A stretch of 64,000 bases of DNA, taken from NCBI GenBank assembly GCA_015179125.1, contig WHVA01000044.1:124001-188000 (forward strand). Reading direction: 5' to 3'. The notes beneath the pieces are model-generated. The model was not told where the DNA came from, made no database searches, and saw only the letters and a program-made list of their open reading frames with translations. The stretch is from Gautieria morchelliformis (Eukaryota; Basidiomycota; Agaricomycetes; Gomphales; Gomphaceae). Position 1 is the first letter of the stretch, and every line of letters starts with the position of its first letter. Both the position numbers and the translations under genes were made by a program. Positions 23,688 to 34,487 of this stretch are shown in pieces.

Positions 23688-25741
23688 CAACCTCGGAACC
23701 ACACAATCTGAGGATTGTGGTAACCTCACCCGTGTGCTCACACTCAGTGCCGCTTCTCATTCATTGTCCAAGGATTCCCTTAATGTAAACATAACCTCCC
23801 CTTCGCTTCCCGACGTCTCTTTTGTTGCATTAGTTGACTGCGGGTCTTCCGTTTGTTTTATTGAAGACAGATTTGGCCAGAAGTACTCTATGCCTGCTCA
23901 TCCTGTCTCTCCTATACCCTTGAAACTATTTGACGGTAGTACTAACACTACCATTACCCAAGCTCTAGACCTCTGTATCTGCGTTCCGACTGGCAAGCAA
24001 CAATGGGTTACCTTCTATGTAACCTTGCTCGACTCAAGTTGCTCAGTGGTACTTGGCCACAACTGGCTCACCCGCTACAATCCGTCGATTGACTGGGTAT
24101 TGGGCAGTATTACTTTCAAGGCCATCGATTTGACTACGACTCCGGCAACCGCGGCGACTTCAGCCTGCTCAGCTTCGGCTACGACATCGACTTCGGCTAC
24201 GGCATCTTCACCTCCACCTTCGATGACTAATAATGACGTGGCAGCGGGTGTTGAAGGGATGAGTGAGGAATGCAAGTCGGAGTGACTGAAGGGTTAAAAG
24301 TGGCATCACATGATTAGACTAGTCCTTTGTTTGTATGACTGGCTACAGTGCACCATAAGCGCCAAGCGCTTCGAGCACTCTAATTGATTAACTCACTCCT
24401 CACTCCACCTTCGACCTCGCCTCAGAACTCACCTCCGAAGTTGCAAGCACCCCTCGTGTCCCTAATCAATGCACTGGCTTTCATGTGCGCATCCAGATTA
24501 GAAGGGTCCGAAGTGTTTCAGCTCAATCTGGCTTCGCCTGAGCTTGTCTCCCAAGGAGCAACATCAGGAGGAAGCTCTCCCAAGCATTCTGAGAACGTTA
24601 AGAAACATGTTCCTGAAGTATATCACAAATTTGCAGATGTGTTTAGCAAAGCATGTGCTGACACTCTAGCTCCCCACTGACCCCACAATATCAAAATCAA
24701 CCTTGAAGAAGGGACTTCACCACTTATTGGCCCCATCTACTCTCTTTCAGTTTCTGAACTCAAAGCACTTCGGGAGTTCATCGACGAGCACTTGAACATC
24801 GGTGTCATCTGACCTTCACGCTCGCCTCATGGCGCACCAGTATTGTTTGTTCGCAAAAAAGATGGCTCACTTTGGTTGTGTGTCGACTTCCAAGGTTTAA
24901 ACAAGATCTCAAAAAAAGATCAGTATCCATTGCCATTGATTGCTGACTTACTTGATGCACCAAAGAATGCTCGCATCTAGATGAAGACTGACCTTTGTCA
25001 TGCTTACCACCTCGTATGGGTGGCCGAGGGTGACGAATGGAAAACCGCCTTCAGGACTCGCTATGGATCCTTTGAATGGTTGGTTATGCCATTTGGTCTT
25101 ACTAACGGCCCTGCTGCTTTCCAGAGATTCATGAATGAGATCTTCGCCGACCTTCTGGATGTTTGTGTGGTGGTATACTTGGATGACATTCTAATCTATT
25201 CCAGTGACCCCTCCAAACATGTTGAACATGTCAAGGAAGTCTTGCGATGACTTCGACTCAACAACCTCTTCACCAAAGAGGACAAATGCGAGTTTCATCA
25301 CAATTCGGTTGAATTCCTCGGCTACATACTCTCTCCTGAGGGCCTCACTATGGCGGACGACAAGGTAAAGGTCATTCAAGACTGGCCTGAACCTTGCAAA
25401 GTTCGCGACATCCAATCTTTCCTCGGTTTCGCCAATTTCTACTGACATTTCATTCACAACTACTCAGACATCACCATTCCTCTCACCCAACTTACCCACA
25501 AGGGTACCCCTTGGAACTTTTCCGAGGATTGTTGAAAAGCCTTCAACTTGTTGAAAAAGTGATTCACCACTGCTCCTATGCTTACCCACTGGATTCCTTG
25601 AGACTGATGCTTCAGATTATGCCTTAGCGGCAATCTTATCATTATGAACCTCGGAAGGCGAATTCATCCCGTCACCTTTCACTCCCGCACATTCACCTCT
25701 ACCGAGCTCAACTACGATGTTCACGACAAGGAGCTCCTAGC
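23688..25741 (+). pseudogene. pol: pol of element D, 5' part (protease and RT, start of RNase H)
   Basis: Protease: ALVDCGSSVCFIEDRF and GHNWLTRYNPSIDW (frame 23611-24285). [36 protein letters not shown] and catalytic YLDD (about 25175). RNase H reaches YDVHDKELLA, where element A is inserted at 25742. Stops at 24810-24812, 25248-25250, 25443-25445 and others are TGA at positions where relatives have Arg. The coding continues at 31952 after the 5 bp duplication. Confidence 0.9.
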
Positions 25742-26209
25742 TGTAAGGGCAACCCTGGCTAGTCGTGGAGATCACACTACCACACAACTGACAAGGGGAA
25801 ATCCAAAGTATGTATAAATGAACAGAGCATACAAGAGAGGGGGTTCTCACCTGACAAGGGGAAATCCAAAGAGAAAAGTCTAAGGACCCCCAATGTCAGC
25901 GAGCCCGTATTATACTACGCTGCGCAACCAGGGACAACGCTTGGCACCCGCCATCAACCCTGCATCCCCCTGACCCTTGATCGACCCTTGATGCCACCTA
26001 TTATGCGAGTCGCTTGATTTCCGACACTGTTCCGGGGCGGAAGTTGGAAATCGGAGTGGAACTGGCAAGGCGAACGGAACTGGTGGAAGTTCTCCCAGAA
26101 GCGGAATCGTTCCCGAAAGCGGATGCGGAGATGGAATCGGAACCGGAAGCGGAGTCGGAACTGGGTGTGGTGTCGGAACTGGAAATGGAAAACAGGGTGT
26201 CCCCTGACA
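25742..26209 (-). repeat. 3' LTR of element A
   Basis: Minus-strand TGTCAGGGGACACC to GGTTGCCCTTACA. The pol stop codon (26210-26212) abuts the LTR, and the G-rich end of pol (GAGGGGGGTGA) doubles as the polypurine tract. Confidence 0.95.
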
Positions 26210-29200
26210 TCACCCCCCTCTAGCGTGCTGCGTCCTCGAAGCGCGGGACACAAGGGATTGAAATGCCAGCGAGCGGATTCGGCGAGGGGCACCTGGATGT
26301 GTCCTGTAGAACTCCCGGAGTTTGTCAGGAGCGGAAACATCTTGCTCTGGGACCCACGAATTCTCCTCGTACCCATACCCTTCCCATTTCACGAGGAATT
26401 GGAGTCGTCCTCGCACAAACCGGCTGTCCAGGATCCGTTCTACCACGTAGTGCTCTTCCCCATCTACAATTTCTGGCGGAGGTGGCGGATGAGCCTTCCG
26501 ACGTGGAATTGGGTCCTCAAGCATAGGGAGTAACTTCACCACGTTGAAGACGGGGTGGAGGCGGGACATGGACATCGGAAGTCGGAGGCGGTATGCATTC
26601 CGTCCAACCCTCCGCGTCACTGTGAAGGGCCCAAGGTAGCGGTGGGCAAGCTTCTGCGAAGGGCGTGTGGTGCGGATGTCACTTGCATCTAGGTACACCT
26701 TGTCTCCAACTTGGTACTCTGGGGCAGGAACCCGGCGTCGGTTGTAGTACCTTGCCATGTCATCCTTGGCCTTTGCAAGGGCCGACTTGGCTTCCGAAAG
26801 GGTGGAGTCCATGCGGTCTCGGAACTCATTGACCGTCTCGAGTCGGGAGTCAGCCTGGCGTGGTTCGAAGCCCATCCGCGGGTGTCGTCCGGAGTCAAGC
26901 ATGAAGGGAGTCTGTTGCGTGGCGGAATGGACATGGTTGTTGTATTGGAATTCCGCCAGCGGAAGTAACTCATCCCAGTCATCCTGCCTCTCATTGACAA
27001 AGAGGCGGAGATATTGCTCCAACTCCTGATTGACCCGTTCCGTCTGTCCGTCGCCCTGCGGATGGTACGCTGTGGTGGTAGCCAGCTTTATGCCGAGCAG
27101 GCGGTAGAGCTCCCGAGTCAGTTCCGCGACAAACTGCGGACCTCGGTCGGAAACGACTTGCTTCGGGAGCCCATGCAACTTCCAGACATGTGCAAGGAAC
27201 AGGCGGGCCGCTCCGAGGGCTGTGATCGTCGTGTGCGTCGGAATGAAGTGGGACACCTTGCTCACCGAATCCACGACGTTCATGATCGCATCGTAGCCAT
27301 GAGACTCTGGGAGTTCAACGATGAAGTCGACACTGATGGTGTCCCAGCGGGATTCGGGAATCGGGAGCGGAACAAGTTCTCCGACGGGCGGACGTCGTTG
27401 CGCTTTGGTTCGGAGACAAAGGTCACACGTCTTCACATACTGTCCGATGTAGCGGGACATCTGAGGCCACCAGTAATTCCGAGCCACTAACTCCAGCGTC
27501 TTCCACCTGCCAGCATGCCCAGCGACCCGTGTGTCATGGTGCTGGGACACGATGCGACGGCGGAGGTCCACCCCACCCGGAACATAGACCTTGCCTCTGA
27601 AGTGGAGCAGTCCATCACGTTCCGACCATTCCGCTGCCCGTACAGACCGTGAGTGCCCCTTCCGGAGTTCCTCCACTGCCTTCACCACCGACTCCTCCTT
27701 CTCTCCATTCCGGTACTGCCTCCGGATATCCTGGAGCATTTCCGCTTCCGCCCCAACTGCAGTTACTCCTTCTAGGGCACGGATTGCAAAGAGACTTGGG
27801 CGGAGCAGTGTCATATCCGCGTTGTCTCCACTTCCGCTTCCGTGATCCGCGCGGCGGGATAGGGCATTGGGCTTGCCCATGGTGCGGCCGGGGCGGTGGT
27901 GGAGCATGAAGTCAAACCGGGACAGGTGTAGGGACCACCGTGCTTGTCGTCGGTTCAGCTTCTTAGCCATGCGGAAATACTCGAGGTTCTTGTGGTCTGT
28001 CCAGATCTCAAAAGGGCATAGAGCACCCTCGAGGAAGTGTCGCCACTCCTCCAGCGCTCGGATGATTGCCAGCATCTCCTTGTCATGGATCTCATAGTTC
28101 CGCTCGACCGGACTAAGGCTCTTAGAGAAGAAGGCAATCGGATGCCACCCCCCACCATCTTCCGATGACTGCTGTGACAAGACCGCTCCGGTAGCTGCGT
28201 CGGAAGAATCCGCCTCGACTCGATAAGGGCGAGAGTCGTCGGGAAAGATCAGGACCGGGGCGGAAGTGATCAGCTCCTTGAGTTTGTCAAAGGAAGTCTG
28301 TTCCGGCTCTCCCCACCGCCATCCAACCTCCTTCTTGGTGAGGTCGAAGAGGGCACGGGCGTGGCAGGAGAAGTCCTTGATGAACCGCCGGTAGAAATTG
28401 ACAAACCCAATGAAGGACTGGACCTCCTTCTTGTTTCGCGGCGCGGGCCAATCCGATACACCGGAAACTTTGACTGGGTCCATTTCCACCTTTCCTTCCG
28501 ACACAATCACCCCAAGATACTCTATCCGCGTCCGCTCAAATTCGCACTTTTCCGGCTTGAGACACAGGTTGTACTCCCGGAGCCGTTCCAGCACTCTCCG
28601 CACGACTTCCCGATGTTCGGACATTGTTTTCGTGAAAATGAGGATGTCATCGAGGTAGACGCAGACAACCCCTTCTGCTATCATGTCACGGAAAATGTCA
28701 TTCATCATCGTCTGGAATGTGGCGGGACTGTTGGTGAGGCCAAAGAACATGACCTGTGGCTCAAAGAGTCCTCGATTGGTGCGGAATGCGGCCTTCCACT
28801 CGTCTCCCTCCCGGATCCGGACATTGTTGAAGCCCCAGCGGACATCCAGCTTAGTGAAGTACCTTGCCCCGCGGAGTTGTGTGATCAGTTCGGAAATGAG
28901 TGGAATGGGGTACCGGTTCTTGATCGTGATCGCATTCAAGGTCCGGTAGTCCTGCACAAGTCTGAGCGAGCCATCCTTCTTCTTGATGAAGAACACCGGA
29001 GATGCCATGGGTGATTTGGAGGGGTGGATCCTCCCTGTACGGAGGTTTTCCGCAAGGAACGCATCGAGCTCTACCTGCTCCTTGGGTGACAGCGGGTAGA
29101 CCTTGCAGTTGGTGGGCTTTGACCCAGGCTCCAACTCGATGGCGTGGTCCCACAGCTTCCGTGGAGGCAGGGTATCAAACGACTCCTTGGAAAAGACGTC

Positions 29201-29557
29201 CTCGAACTCTCGCAGGTACTCCGGAATTTCCGCCTCTACTCTATCATGCCTCTTGGAGGCTTCAGCAAGGCGTTGCGAAATATTTCCGGTGGCGCGGATG
29301 TGTTCCGCTTCCGGCGGAAGGTTTACGTACAGCAAGCGCTCCCCTTCCGCCAGAATGTCTTCCGGGCCGAGTCGGATGACGTCGGAATCAGAATCGGAAT
29401 CGGAAGTGGGATCCGGTTCAAATTCCGCTTCCGAGTCTTCTTCTGCAAGCAGTGGATGGGGGCCAGAACGACATGTCTGTATGAGCCGTTCAGTCTTCCG
29501 CTGCTCCTGGCGCTCCTTCCGCAGTTCCGACCTGCACACGTGACACTTGGCTGGACA
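26210..29557 (-). CDS. pol: RT-RNase H-integrase-chromodomain polyprotein of element A
   Basis: Open for about 1115 codons from just after the TGA at 29558-29560; it is the in-frame continuation of the protease frame, not a separate gene (position 29539 is only a GTG). Residue numbers from 29539: RT about 180-340 with FFGLTNSPATFQTMMND and YLDD (295-298); RNase H with VEADSSDAATGAVLSQ and IHDKEMLAIIRALEEWRHF (440-510); integrase zinc finger H668, H675, C705, C708; DDE D738, D798 (VVSDRGPQF), E834 (GDGQTERVNQ); GPY/F-like RYLGPFTV (968-975); chromodomain 1030-1080 (EEHYVVERILDSRF, LVKWEGYGYEENSW). All catalytic residues are present. The chromodomain should target integration through histone marks, as known for chromoviruses. 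Confidence 0.95.
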   Translation of the reverse strand, partial: CPAKCHVCRSELRKERQEQRKTERLIQTCRSGPHPLLAEEDSEAEFEPDPTSDSDSDSDVIRLGPEDILAEGERLLYVNLPPEAEHIRATGNISQRLAEASKRHDRVEAEIPEYLREFEDVFSKESFDTLPPRKLWDHAIELEPGSKPTNCKVYPLSPKEQVELDAFLAENLRTGRIHPSKSPMASPVFFIKKKDGSLRLVQDYRTLNAITIKNRYPIPLISELITQLRGARYFTKLDVRWGFNNVRIREGDEWKAAFRTNRGLFEPQVMFFGLTNSPATFQTMMNDIFRDMIAEGVVCVYLDDILIFTKTMSEHREVVRRVLERLREYNLCLKPEKCEFERTRIEYLGVIVSEGKVEMDPVKVSGVSDWPAPRNKKEVQSFIGFVNFYRRFIKDFSCHARALFDLTKKEVGWRWGEPEQTSFDKLKELITSAPVLIFPDDSRPYRVEADSSDAATGAVLSQQSSEDGGGWHPIAFFSKSLSPVERNYEIHDKEMLAIIRALEEWRHFLEGALCPFEIWTDHKNLEYFRMAKKLNRRQARWSLHLSRFDFMLHHRPGRTMGKPNALSRRADHGSGSGDNADMTLLRPSLFAIRALEGVTAVGAEAEMLQDIRRQYRNGEKEESVVKAVEELRKGHSRSVRAAEWSERDGLLHFRGKVYVPGGVDLRRRIVSQHHDTRVAGHAGRWKTLELVARNYWWPQMSRYIGQYVKTCDLCLRTKAQRRPPVGELVPLPIPESRWDTISVDFIVELPESHGYDAIMNVVDSVSKVSHFIPTHTTITALGAARLFLAHVWKLHGLPKQVVSDRGPQFVAELTRELYRLLGIKLATTTAYHPQGDGQTERVNQELEQYLRLFVNERQDDWDELLPLAEFQYNNHVHSATQQTPFMLDSGRHPRMGFEPRQADSRLETVNEFRDRMDSTLSEAKSALAKAKDDMARYYNRRRVPAPEYQVGDKVYLDASDIRTTRPSQKLAHRYLGPFTVTRRVGRNAYRLRLPMSMSRLHPVFNVVKLLPMLEDPIPRRKAHPPPPPEIVDGEEHYVVERILDSRFVRGRLQFLVKWEGYGYEENSWVPEQDVSAPDKLREFYRTHPGAPRRIRSLAFQSLVSRASRTQHARGG

Positions 29558-30145
29558 TCAACTCATCAGTACCTTCCGAGTCTGCCAATTGATCTCCGGG
29601 TTGTGCTCCTGAAGCCAGGTAAACCCGAGGATGATGTCCTGCTTCCCCAGGCTGGTGACTGCAAAGGAAGTGCGTTCTGAGTGTCCATCGTAGCGGAGAA
29701 TCGTGTCTACTATCTCCGTGATGGACCCTGCCTCATTGGGGCTTCCATCCACATTGAACACCGGGATTGCACGTTGCAACTTCCGCGTGGTCAGTCGGTT
29801 CCGTTCCACATAGTCCCGGTCCATAAACTGACCAGTGGCCCCGCAATCGACAAGGGCGGGTCCGGATTTGACTTCCGCCGTATCTGTCGTCTGGATCTCC
29901 ACCTTAATGACTAGTGACTTGGGGCCAGGGGTGGCAGCAACAACATAGCGCTTCGGAAGGCGTCTCTCCCAAGGGCGGATGCGGGATGGATGGGGTGTCA
30001 GATTTGGTTTTTGTGTGACTTTATCCGGTGGGTCTGTACGAAGTGAGGGGAGTGGGGGCTTTTCATTCTCTACTTCGAGACAGGCAAACCGGTTATGTAC
30101 AGGCAGCAGGGGCACACATCTCACCCGCTGCGTGTCACAAAATCC
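29558..30145 (-). CDS. Protease segment of element A (retropepsin-like), reached by -1 frameshift
   Basis: Open in the -1 frame relative to gag, overlapping the gag end. Core motif ALVDCGATGQFMD (DCGAT variant of the aspartic protease site) and the C-terminal block DIILGFTWLQEHNPEINW. It stops at TGA 29558-29560 after KVLMS. The next codons read CPAKCHVCRSE in the same frame and lead straight into pol, so the TGA most simply replaces a codon (CGA Arg fits the context). Copy A3 (42179-42628) retains the same protease region. Confidence 0.85.
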   Translation of the reverse strand, partial: GFCDTQRVRCVPLLPVHNRFACLEVENEKPPLPSLRTDPPDKVTQKPNLTPHPSRIRPWERRLPKRYVVAATPGPKSLVIKVEIQTTDTAEVKSGPALVDCGATGQFMDRDYVERNRLTTRKLQRAIPVFNVDGSPNEAGSITEIVDTILRYDGHSERTSFAVTSLGKQDIILGFTWLQEHNPEINWQTRKVLMS

Positions 30146-31296
30146 GATGCATCTTCCGCTTCCGGTAGACCATGTTCCGCATTTTCGGAAAGCTCTTCCG
30201 CAGTGGGCACTCCGTTTATGTCTGCAAGCGCGAGGAACTCTGGAAGGATCTCGAGTTTCTCCTCTGTGGTCATAAGCCGGATATCAAAGGCTTGGGGGCA
30301 CTCGCGAGCGTAGTGGCCTGGTTGTCGGCAGCGGAAGCAGGTGATAGTTCCGTGGCCTTTTCCGCGCATGCGGTCAACATCCATCGGGGCAGGGCCACTC
30401 TTCGAGGGAGGAGGGCTATGGTTCCTAATAGGAGCAGGCGGAGCAAGCATCGGAAATAATTTCCGTGTGGGAATGAATGCGCTTCCGGGTTTGGGCACAG
30501 GTTGAGTAGGACGAGCGGAACTGCGTGTCGTGTTCCGACTCGTCTCCACGAAGGCCTCATTTGCCTCCCTGTTCCGAGAAACCTTCTGCGCAGCTTGGTA
30601 CCACCCTTCCGGGTCATCAAAATCCGGAGCTCCATCCCCAAGCAGCGCAACTTGGTTCTGGAGCGTCGGATCAAGTCCTCGTCGGAATTTGATGACGATC
30701 GTCTTGTCGTCGTCATATTCCGCAAGGTCGATGAGCTCCTGGAAGCGATCGATGTAGTCATCGACCGGATCTTTGGCCTGGTACCAGCTCGTCCCCTCGA
30801 GCTTCGTAAGGGCTGTGAGCTGCTCATTTTTCGGGCAGAACTGGTCGGAAAATGTTTTCTTGAAGGCGTCCCAGTCCCGGAAGTAGTTCCCCTTGCCCTT
30901 TGCTTCATGTCGGATCACCTTGTTTGCAAAACGGGCTGCGCGGTCCGATTTGAAAAAGGACAACGTCCAGTGAATCCGAGCCTGGTCGTTCGGAAAGAGG
31001 TCTCCGACAATTGCGAAGTAGATGCTGCATGTGTTGAAGAATGCGCGTCCCTTCTCCCGATCTCCGTCAAAGTCCGCCGGAGTTGCGGGTTTGACCTTTG
31101 CTAACTTCGCGGACATCCTCTTTTCCACTAGTTCCGCTTTTCCGAAATCCGGATCATCCAGCATTTCATTTCCACCACCTTGTGGAATATCTAACTTAGC
31201 CAAAATCGCTTGTAAGGCTGTTTCAATCGCGTCGGTCTTCATCCGGTTCCGCGTCAATTCCTCCTCCATATTCCGAAGACGATCGTCCGGATCCAT
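30121..31296 (-). CDS. gag: gag of element A (capsid and CCHC nucleocapsid)
   Basis: Intact. First ATG in frame is 31296 (MDPDDRLRNMEEEL), giving 391 codons; the frame is open to 31494 but without ATG. A capsid region (KGRAFFNTCSIYFAIVG, FRDWDAFKKTFSDQF, FQELIDLAEY) is followed by a linker and the zinc knuckle CFRCRQPGHYARECP. The C-terminal ASDFVTRSG overlaps the protease frame. Gag packages the RNA and forms the particle. Confidence 0.93.
   Translation of the reverse strand: MDPDDRLRNMEEELTRNRMKTDAIETALQAILAKLDIPQGGGNEMLDDPDFGKAELVEKRMSAKLAKVKPATPADFDGDREKGRAFFNTCSIYFAIVGDLFPNDQARIHWTLSFFKSDRAARFANKVIRHEAKGKGNYFRDWDAFKKTFSDQFCPKNEQLTALTKLEGTSWYQAKDPVDDYIDRFQELIDLAEYDDDKTIVIKFRRGLDPTLQNQVALLGDGAPDFDDPEGWYQAAQKVSRNREANEAFVETSRNTTRSSARPTQPVPKPGSAFIPTRKLFPMLAPPAPIRNHSPPPSKSGPAPMDVDRMRGKGHGTITCFRCRQPGHYARECPQAFDIRLMTTEEKLEILPEFLALADINGVPTAEELSENAEHGLPEAEDASDFVTRSG
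30139..30145 (-). promoter_or_regulatory. Putative -1 frameshift site G GAT TTT at gag/pro junction of A
   Basis: Minus-strand GGATTTT in gag register G-GAT-TTT, six codons before the gag stop. The -1 frame is open through here into protease. GGATTTA works in a known retroviral pro-pol shift (MMTV), so the heptamer is credible. It is kept in copy A3 (42643-42649). Confidence 0.6.
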
Positions 31297-31483
31297 GTTG
31301 GAAGGAGAAATATGGGACGGGATTTCCGGGGTTGGGAGCTCGACGTAAGAAGAGGGGCTGTCGTACGCTGTATGTGCGGAAGAGGTTGCGATCTCCGAGT
31401 CGCTGTCTCCGATTCCGAACGCACCTATGGCGAATGCAACGCACAGTACGACCGCCGGTCCTCTAGGGGAGAGACTTTTCTGC

Positions 31484-31951
31484 TGTAAGGGCAACCCTGG
31501 CTAGTCGTGGAGATCACACTACCACACAACTGACAAGTGGAAATCCAAAGTATGTATAAATGAACAGAGCATACAAGAGAGGGGGTTCTCACCTGACAAG
31601 GGGAAATCCAAAGAGAAAAGTCTAAGGACCCCCAATGTCAGCGAGCCCGTATTATACTACGCTGCGCAACCAGGGACAACGCTTGGCACCCGCCATCAAC
31701 CCTGCATCCCCCTGACCCTTGATCGACCCTTGATGCCACCTATTATGCGAGTCGCTTGATTTCCGACACTGTTCCGGGGCGGAAGTCGGAAATCGGAGTG
31801 GAACTGGCAAGGCGAACGGAACTGGTGGAAGTTCTCCCAGAAGCGGAATCGTTCCCGAAAGCGGATGCGGAGATGGAATCGGAACCGGAAGCGGAGTCGG
31901 AACTGGGTGTGGTGTCGGAACTGGAAATGGAAAACAGGGTGTCCCCTGACA
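31484..31951 (-). repeat. 5' LTR of element A
   Basis: 468 bp; two differences from 25742-26209. Adjacent TSD ctagc at 31952-31956. Confidence 0.95.
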
Positions 31952-33780
31952 CTAGCTATCTTTGAAGCTTTTCAACGCTGGTGACACTACCTCAAGGGTT
32001 CTGGCGACCCTGTCGACGTTATCACCGATCATAAGAACCTCGAATACTTTCAACAACAAAGCTCTTAACCCATTGACAAGCTCGGTGGTCAGAATACCTC
32101 TCCCAATTCAACCTCGCCATCCATTTCCGACCTGGTCGCCTCAGAACGAAGCCTGACTATCTCACTAGACGATGGTATGTCTACCTTAAAGAGGGGAATA
32201 GCGACTATGCCACCATAAACCCACAGAACCTATGGCCAGTGTTTACTCAACACCAGCTGGCATCGTCCCTTAGAGCTACTAACCTCGCTCCCGTCGTACT
32301 CCGAGCTGCTTCGCTGCTTGATACCGAGCAGATCCGAGCCGACATACTAGCGAACCTCCCCTCCGACCCCATAGCCAAGTCACACCTCAGCTTAGTTGAT
32401 GACCTGAGGTGGACCACAGACTCCAAGGGCTTTCTCAAGCTTGACAACCGAACCTATGTTCCAGCGGCAGACGACCTTCAACTTCGCATCCTGCAATACA
32501 AGCACGACCACATTCTCTCGGGACACTTCGGCATCAACAAGACCTTGGAACTGATCAGATGAGACTACACTTGGCCAGGGATTAGATCCTTTGTCAAGGA
32601 GTATTGCAAGACTTGCACCACTTGCATGCGAAGCAAGCCGCAACGTCACAAGCCCTATGGTCTCCTGAAACAACTCCCCATTCCCGAGAAGCCTTGGAAT
32701 TCCATCTCTATGGATTTCATTGAGCAGCTCCCACCTTCATCCGAGTTCACCTCCATACTAGTGATTGTTGACCGCTTCACTAAGCAGGTTATCTTCATTC
32801 CAACCACAGACAAGATAACCTTGCAAGGGCTTGCCCACCTCTTTGTCCTCCATGTCTTTTCCAAGCATAGAGTACCCTCACATGTCACCTTGGACAGGGG
32901 TTCCGAGTTTGTGTCACACTTCTGGCGTTCTATAGGGAAAGTGTTGGACATGCGGTTGCATTTCACCTCGGGATATCATCCCAAGGGTGACGGTCAGACC
33001 GAGCGTGCTAACCAGACCTTGGAACAGTACCTCAGGATTTACTGCAACTATCAGCAGTCCAACTGGGCTTCGCTCCTTCCCCTAGCCGAGTTCGCTTACA
33101 ACAATGCGCCTAGTGCAACCACTGGTATATCCCCATTCTTTGCTAACAAGGGTTACCAACCGAACCTCGCGGTTCACCCCGAGTGTGACCTCGCCTCGGC
33201 ACAAGCTCGAGACTTCATGGTGGACCTGGACGAGCTTCACCAAGAACTTCGCCACGCCATCCTCGAGGCTCAAAAGACCTACCAAGCCTCGGCCGATGTT
33301 CGTCGCAAGCCCGCCCCTCATTTCCATGTAGGCTCCCTTGCCTTTGTAAAGGCACAGTGCTTCAGAACAACTCGGCCCACTAAGAAGCTGGCCGAGATGT
33401 TTTTGGGTCCTTTTGAGATCATTTCCCAAGAGGGTACTCACTCCTTCACCCTTCGACTTCCAGAACACATGTATTCAGTCCATCCAGTATTCCATGTATC
33501 GATGCTTGAACCCGCCTCGCCCAACACCATCCCGAACTGAGTTCAGCCTCCTCCGCCCCCAGTCATCATTGACGGCAAGCCCAAGTTCGAAGTCTCGGAA
33601 ATCCTCAACTCCAAGATCGATAATAGACGAAAGAGCTGCAAGCTACTCTATCTTGTTGGGTGGACTGGTTACGAGTGTACCGACGAAGAAACCTCGTGGA
33701 TCCTCGCTTCTGAGCTTGATCATGCCTTGGAGCTGGTCACTGACTTCCACGAGTCTTATCCGGGCAAGCCGGGACCTTTG
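31952..33780 (+). pseudogene. pol: pol of element D, 3' part (RNase H, integrase, chromodomain)
   Basis: Resumes as ATC TTT GAA GC (IFEAF) directly after the duplicated ctagc. It then has VDVITDHKNLEYF, the zinc-finger region (HDHILSGHFGINKTLELI, CKTCTTC), DDE blocks SMDFIEQLP, LDRGSEF and GDGQTERANQ, a KKLAEMFLGPFEI module and a chromodomain (KFEVSEILNSKI, LVGWTGYE). TGA stops at 32560-32562 and 33538-33540 lie where Arg is expected. The second Asp is intact but SDRG has become LDRG. Solo LTR R1 interrupts the last codons (…KPGPL). Confidence 0.92.
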
Positions 33781-34269
33781 TGTTAGCAACTAGGGGCTAT
33801 GGAAGGGAAGGTTCGGTAGAGTTCTCAGAAAGCTAGAATCAAATACACTCTCTCAGTGAATTTATTGTCACTGATTTATTAATACAGTACCTAGAATCAA
33901 ATACACTACATGATTTTCAGTCAACATGTTATGTAAATATGAAAGATATTACTCGCCTCTCTCAGTGAATTTATTGTCACTGAGAGAGGAGAACAATCCT
34001 GTCTCAGAAGGCATATACATGCACCCGGCCCTTTAGCGCCCAAGAGCTCGCGCGTCCAAGTCATTTCAAACTCCGCTGGGTGCAGCCGCCTGTGAAAATA
34101 GAAATAAAAAAGTGGAATGGAGAGATAGGGAGTGACTGGAAATTTTCGAAAATAAGCAGAGAAATGGATGCATGGTACAAGAACAATGTGAGAAACAATT
34201 GGAAACACCACACAATAAATTGAACATATTATGCTTGATTTTGGTGCAGGAGCATAAATGCACCCAACA
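33781..34269 (-). mobile_element. Solo LTR R1
   Basis: TGTTAGCAAC to GCACCCAACA, 489 bp, TSD ctttg (33776-33780 and 34270-34274). The same family occurs at 38041-38529 (opposite orientation) and 61830-62326. It contains a hairpin-forming pair of ctctcagtgaatttattgtcactgag-like motifs. No coding sequence. Confidence 0.9.
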
Positions 34270-34487
34270 CTTTGACTGCTCTATGATCATTTCCTTGTTT
34301 AACCCCCATGACCCCCAGTAGTTAGATAACAAAAACAATCCTTGCAATCGAACAACAAACAAAAAGAAAAGAAAAACACCAAGAAATTCCATTATCCCCT
34401 TAGTTAGTTTACTCCAACATCCTCATATCTTCCCCCTCGCTTCCCTCGCTATTCCCACCCAACTCCTCCTCATTACTACTACTACTT

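Larger units (their letters stand above)
25742..31951 (-). mobile_element. Element A: young full-length Ty3/gypsy chromovirus nested in D
   Basis: 6210 bp with two 468 bp LTRs (25742-26209 and 31484-31951) that differ at only two positions by hand comparison, and TSD ctagc (25737-25741 and 31952-31956). It splits the RNase H codons of D exactly in register (GAG CTC CTA GCT ATC TTT resumes after removal). On the minus strand: LTR, gag, protease, RT-RNase H-INT-chromodomain, purine tract, LTR. Almost all coding sequence is open; the only nonsense codon I see is a TGA between protease and RT. I did not find a clear TGG-type primer binding site next to the 5' LTR. Confidence 0.96.

Noticed and set aside
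31452..31483. Primer binding site after the 5' LTR of A
   Set aside because: No clear TGG-type tRNA match next to the LTR; a self-priming or other tRNA site cannot be judged by eye.
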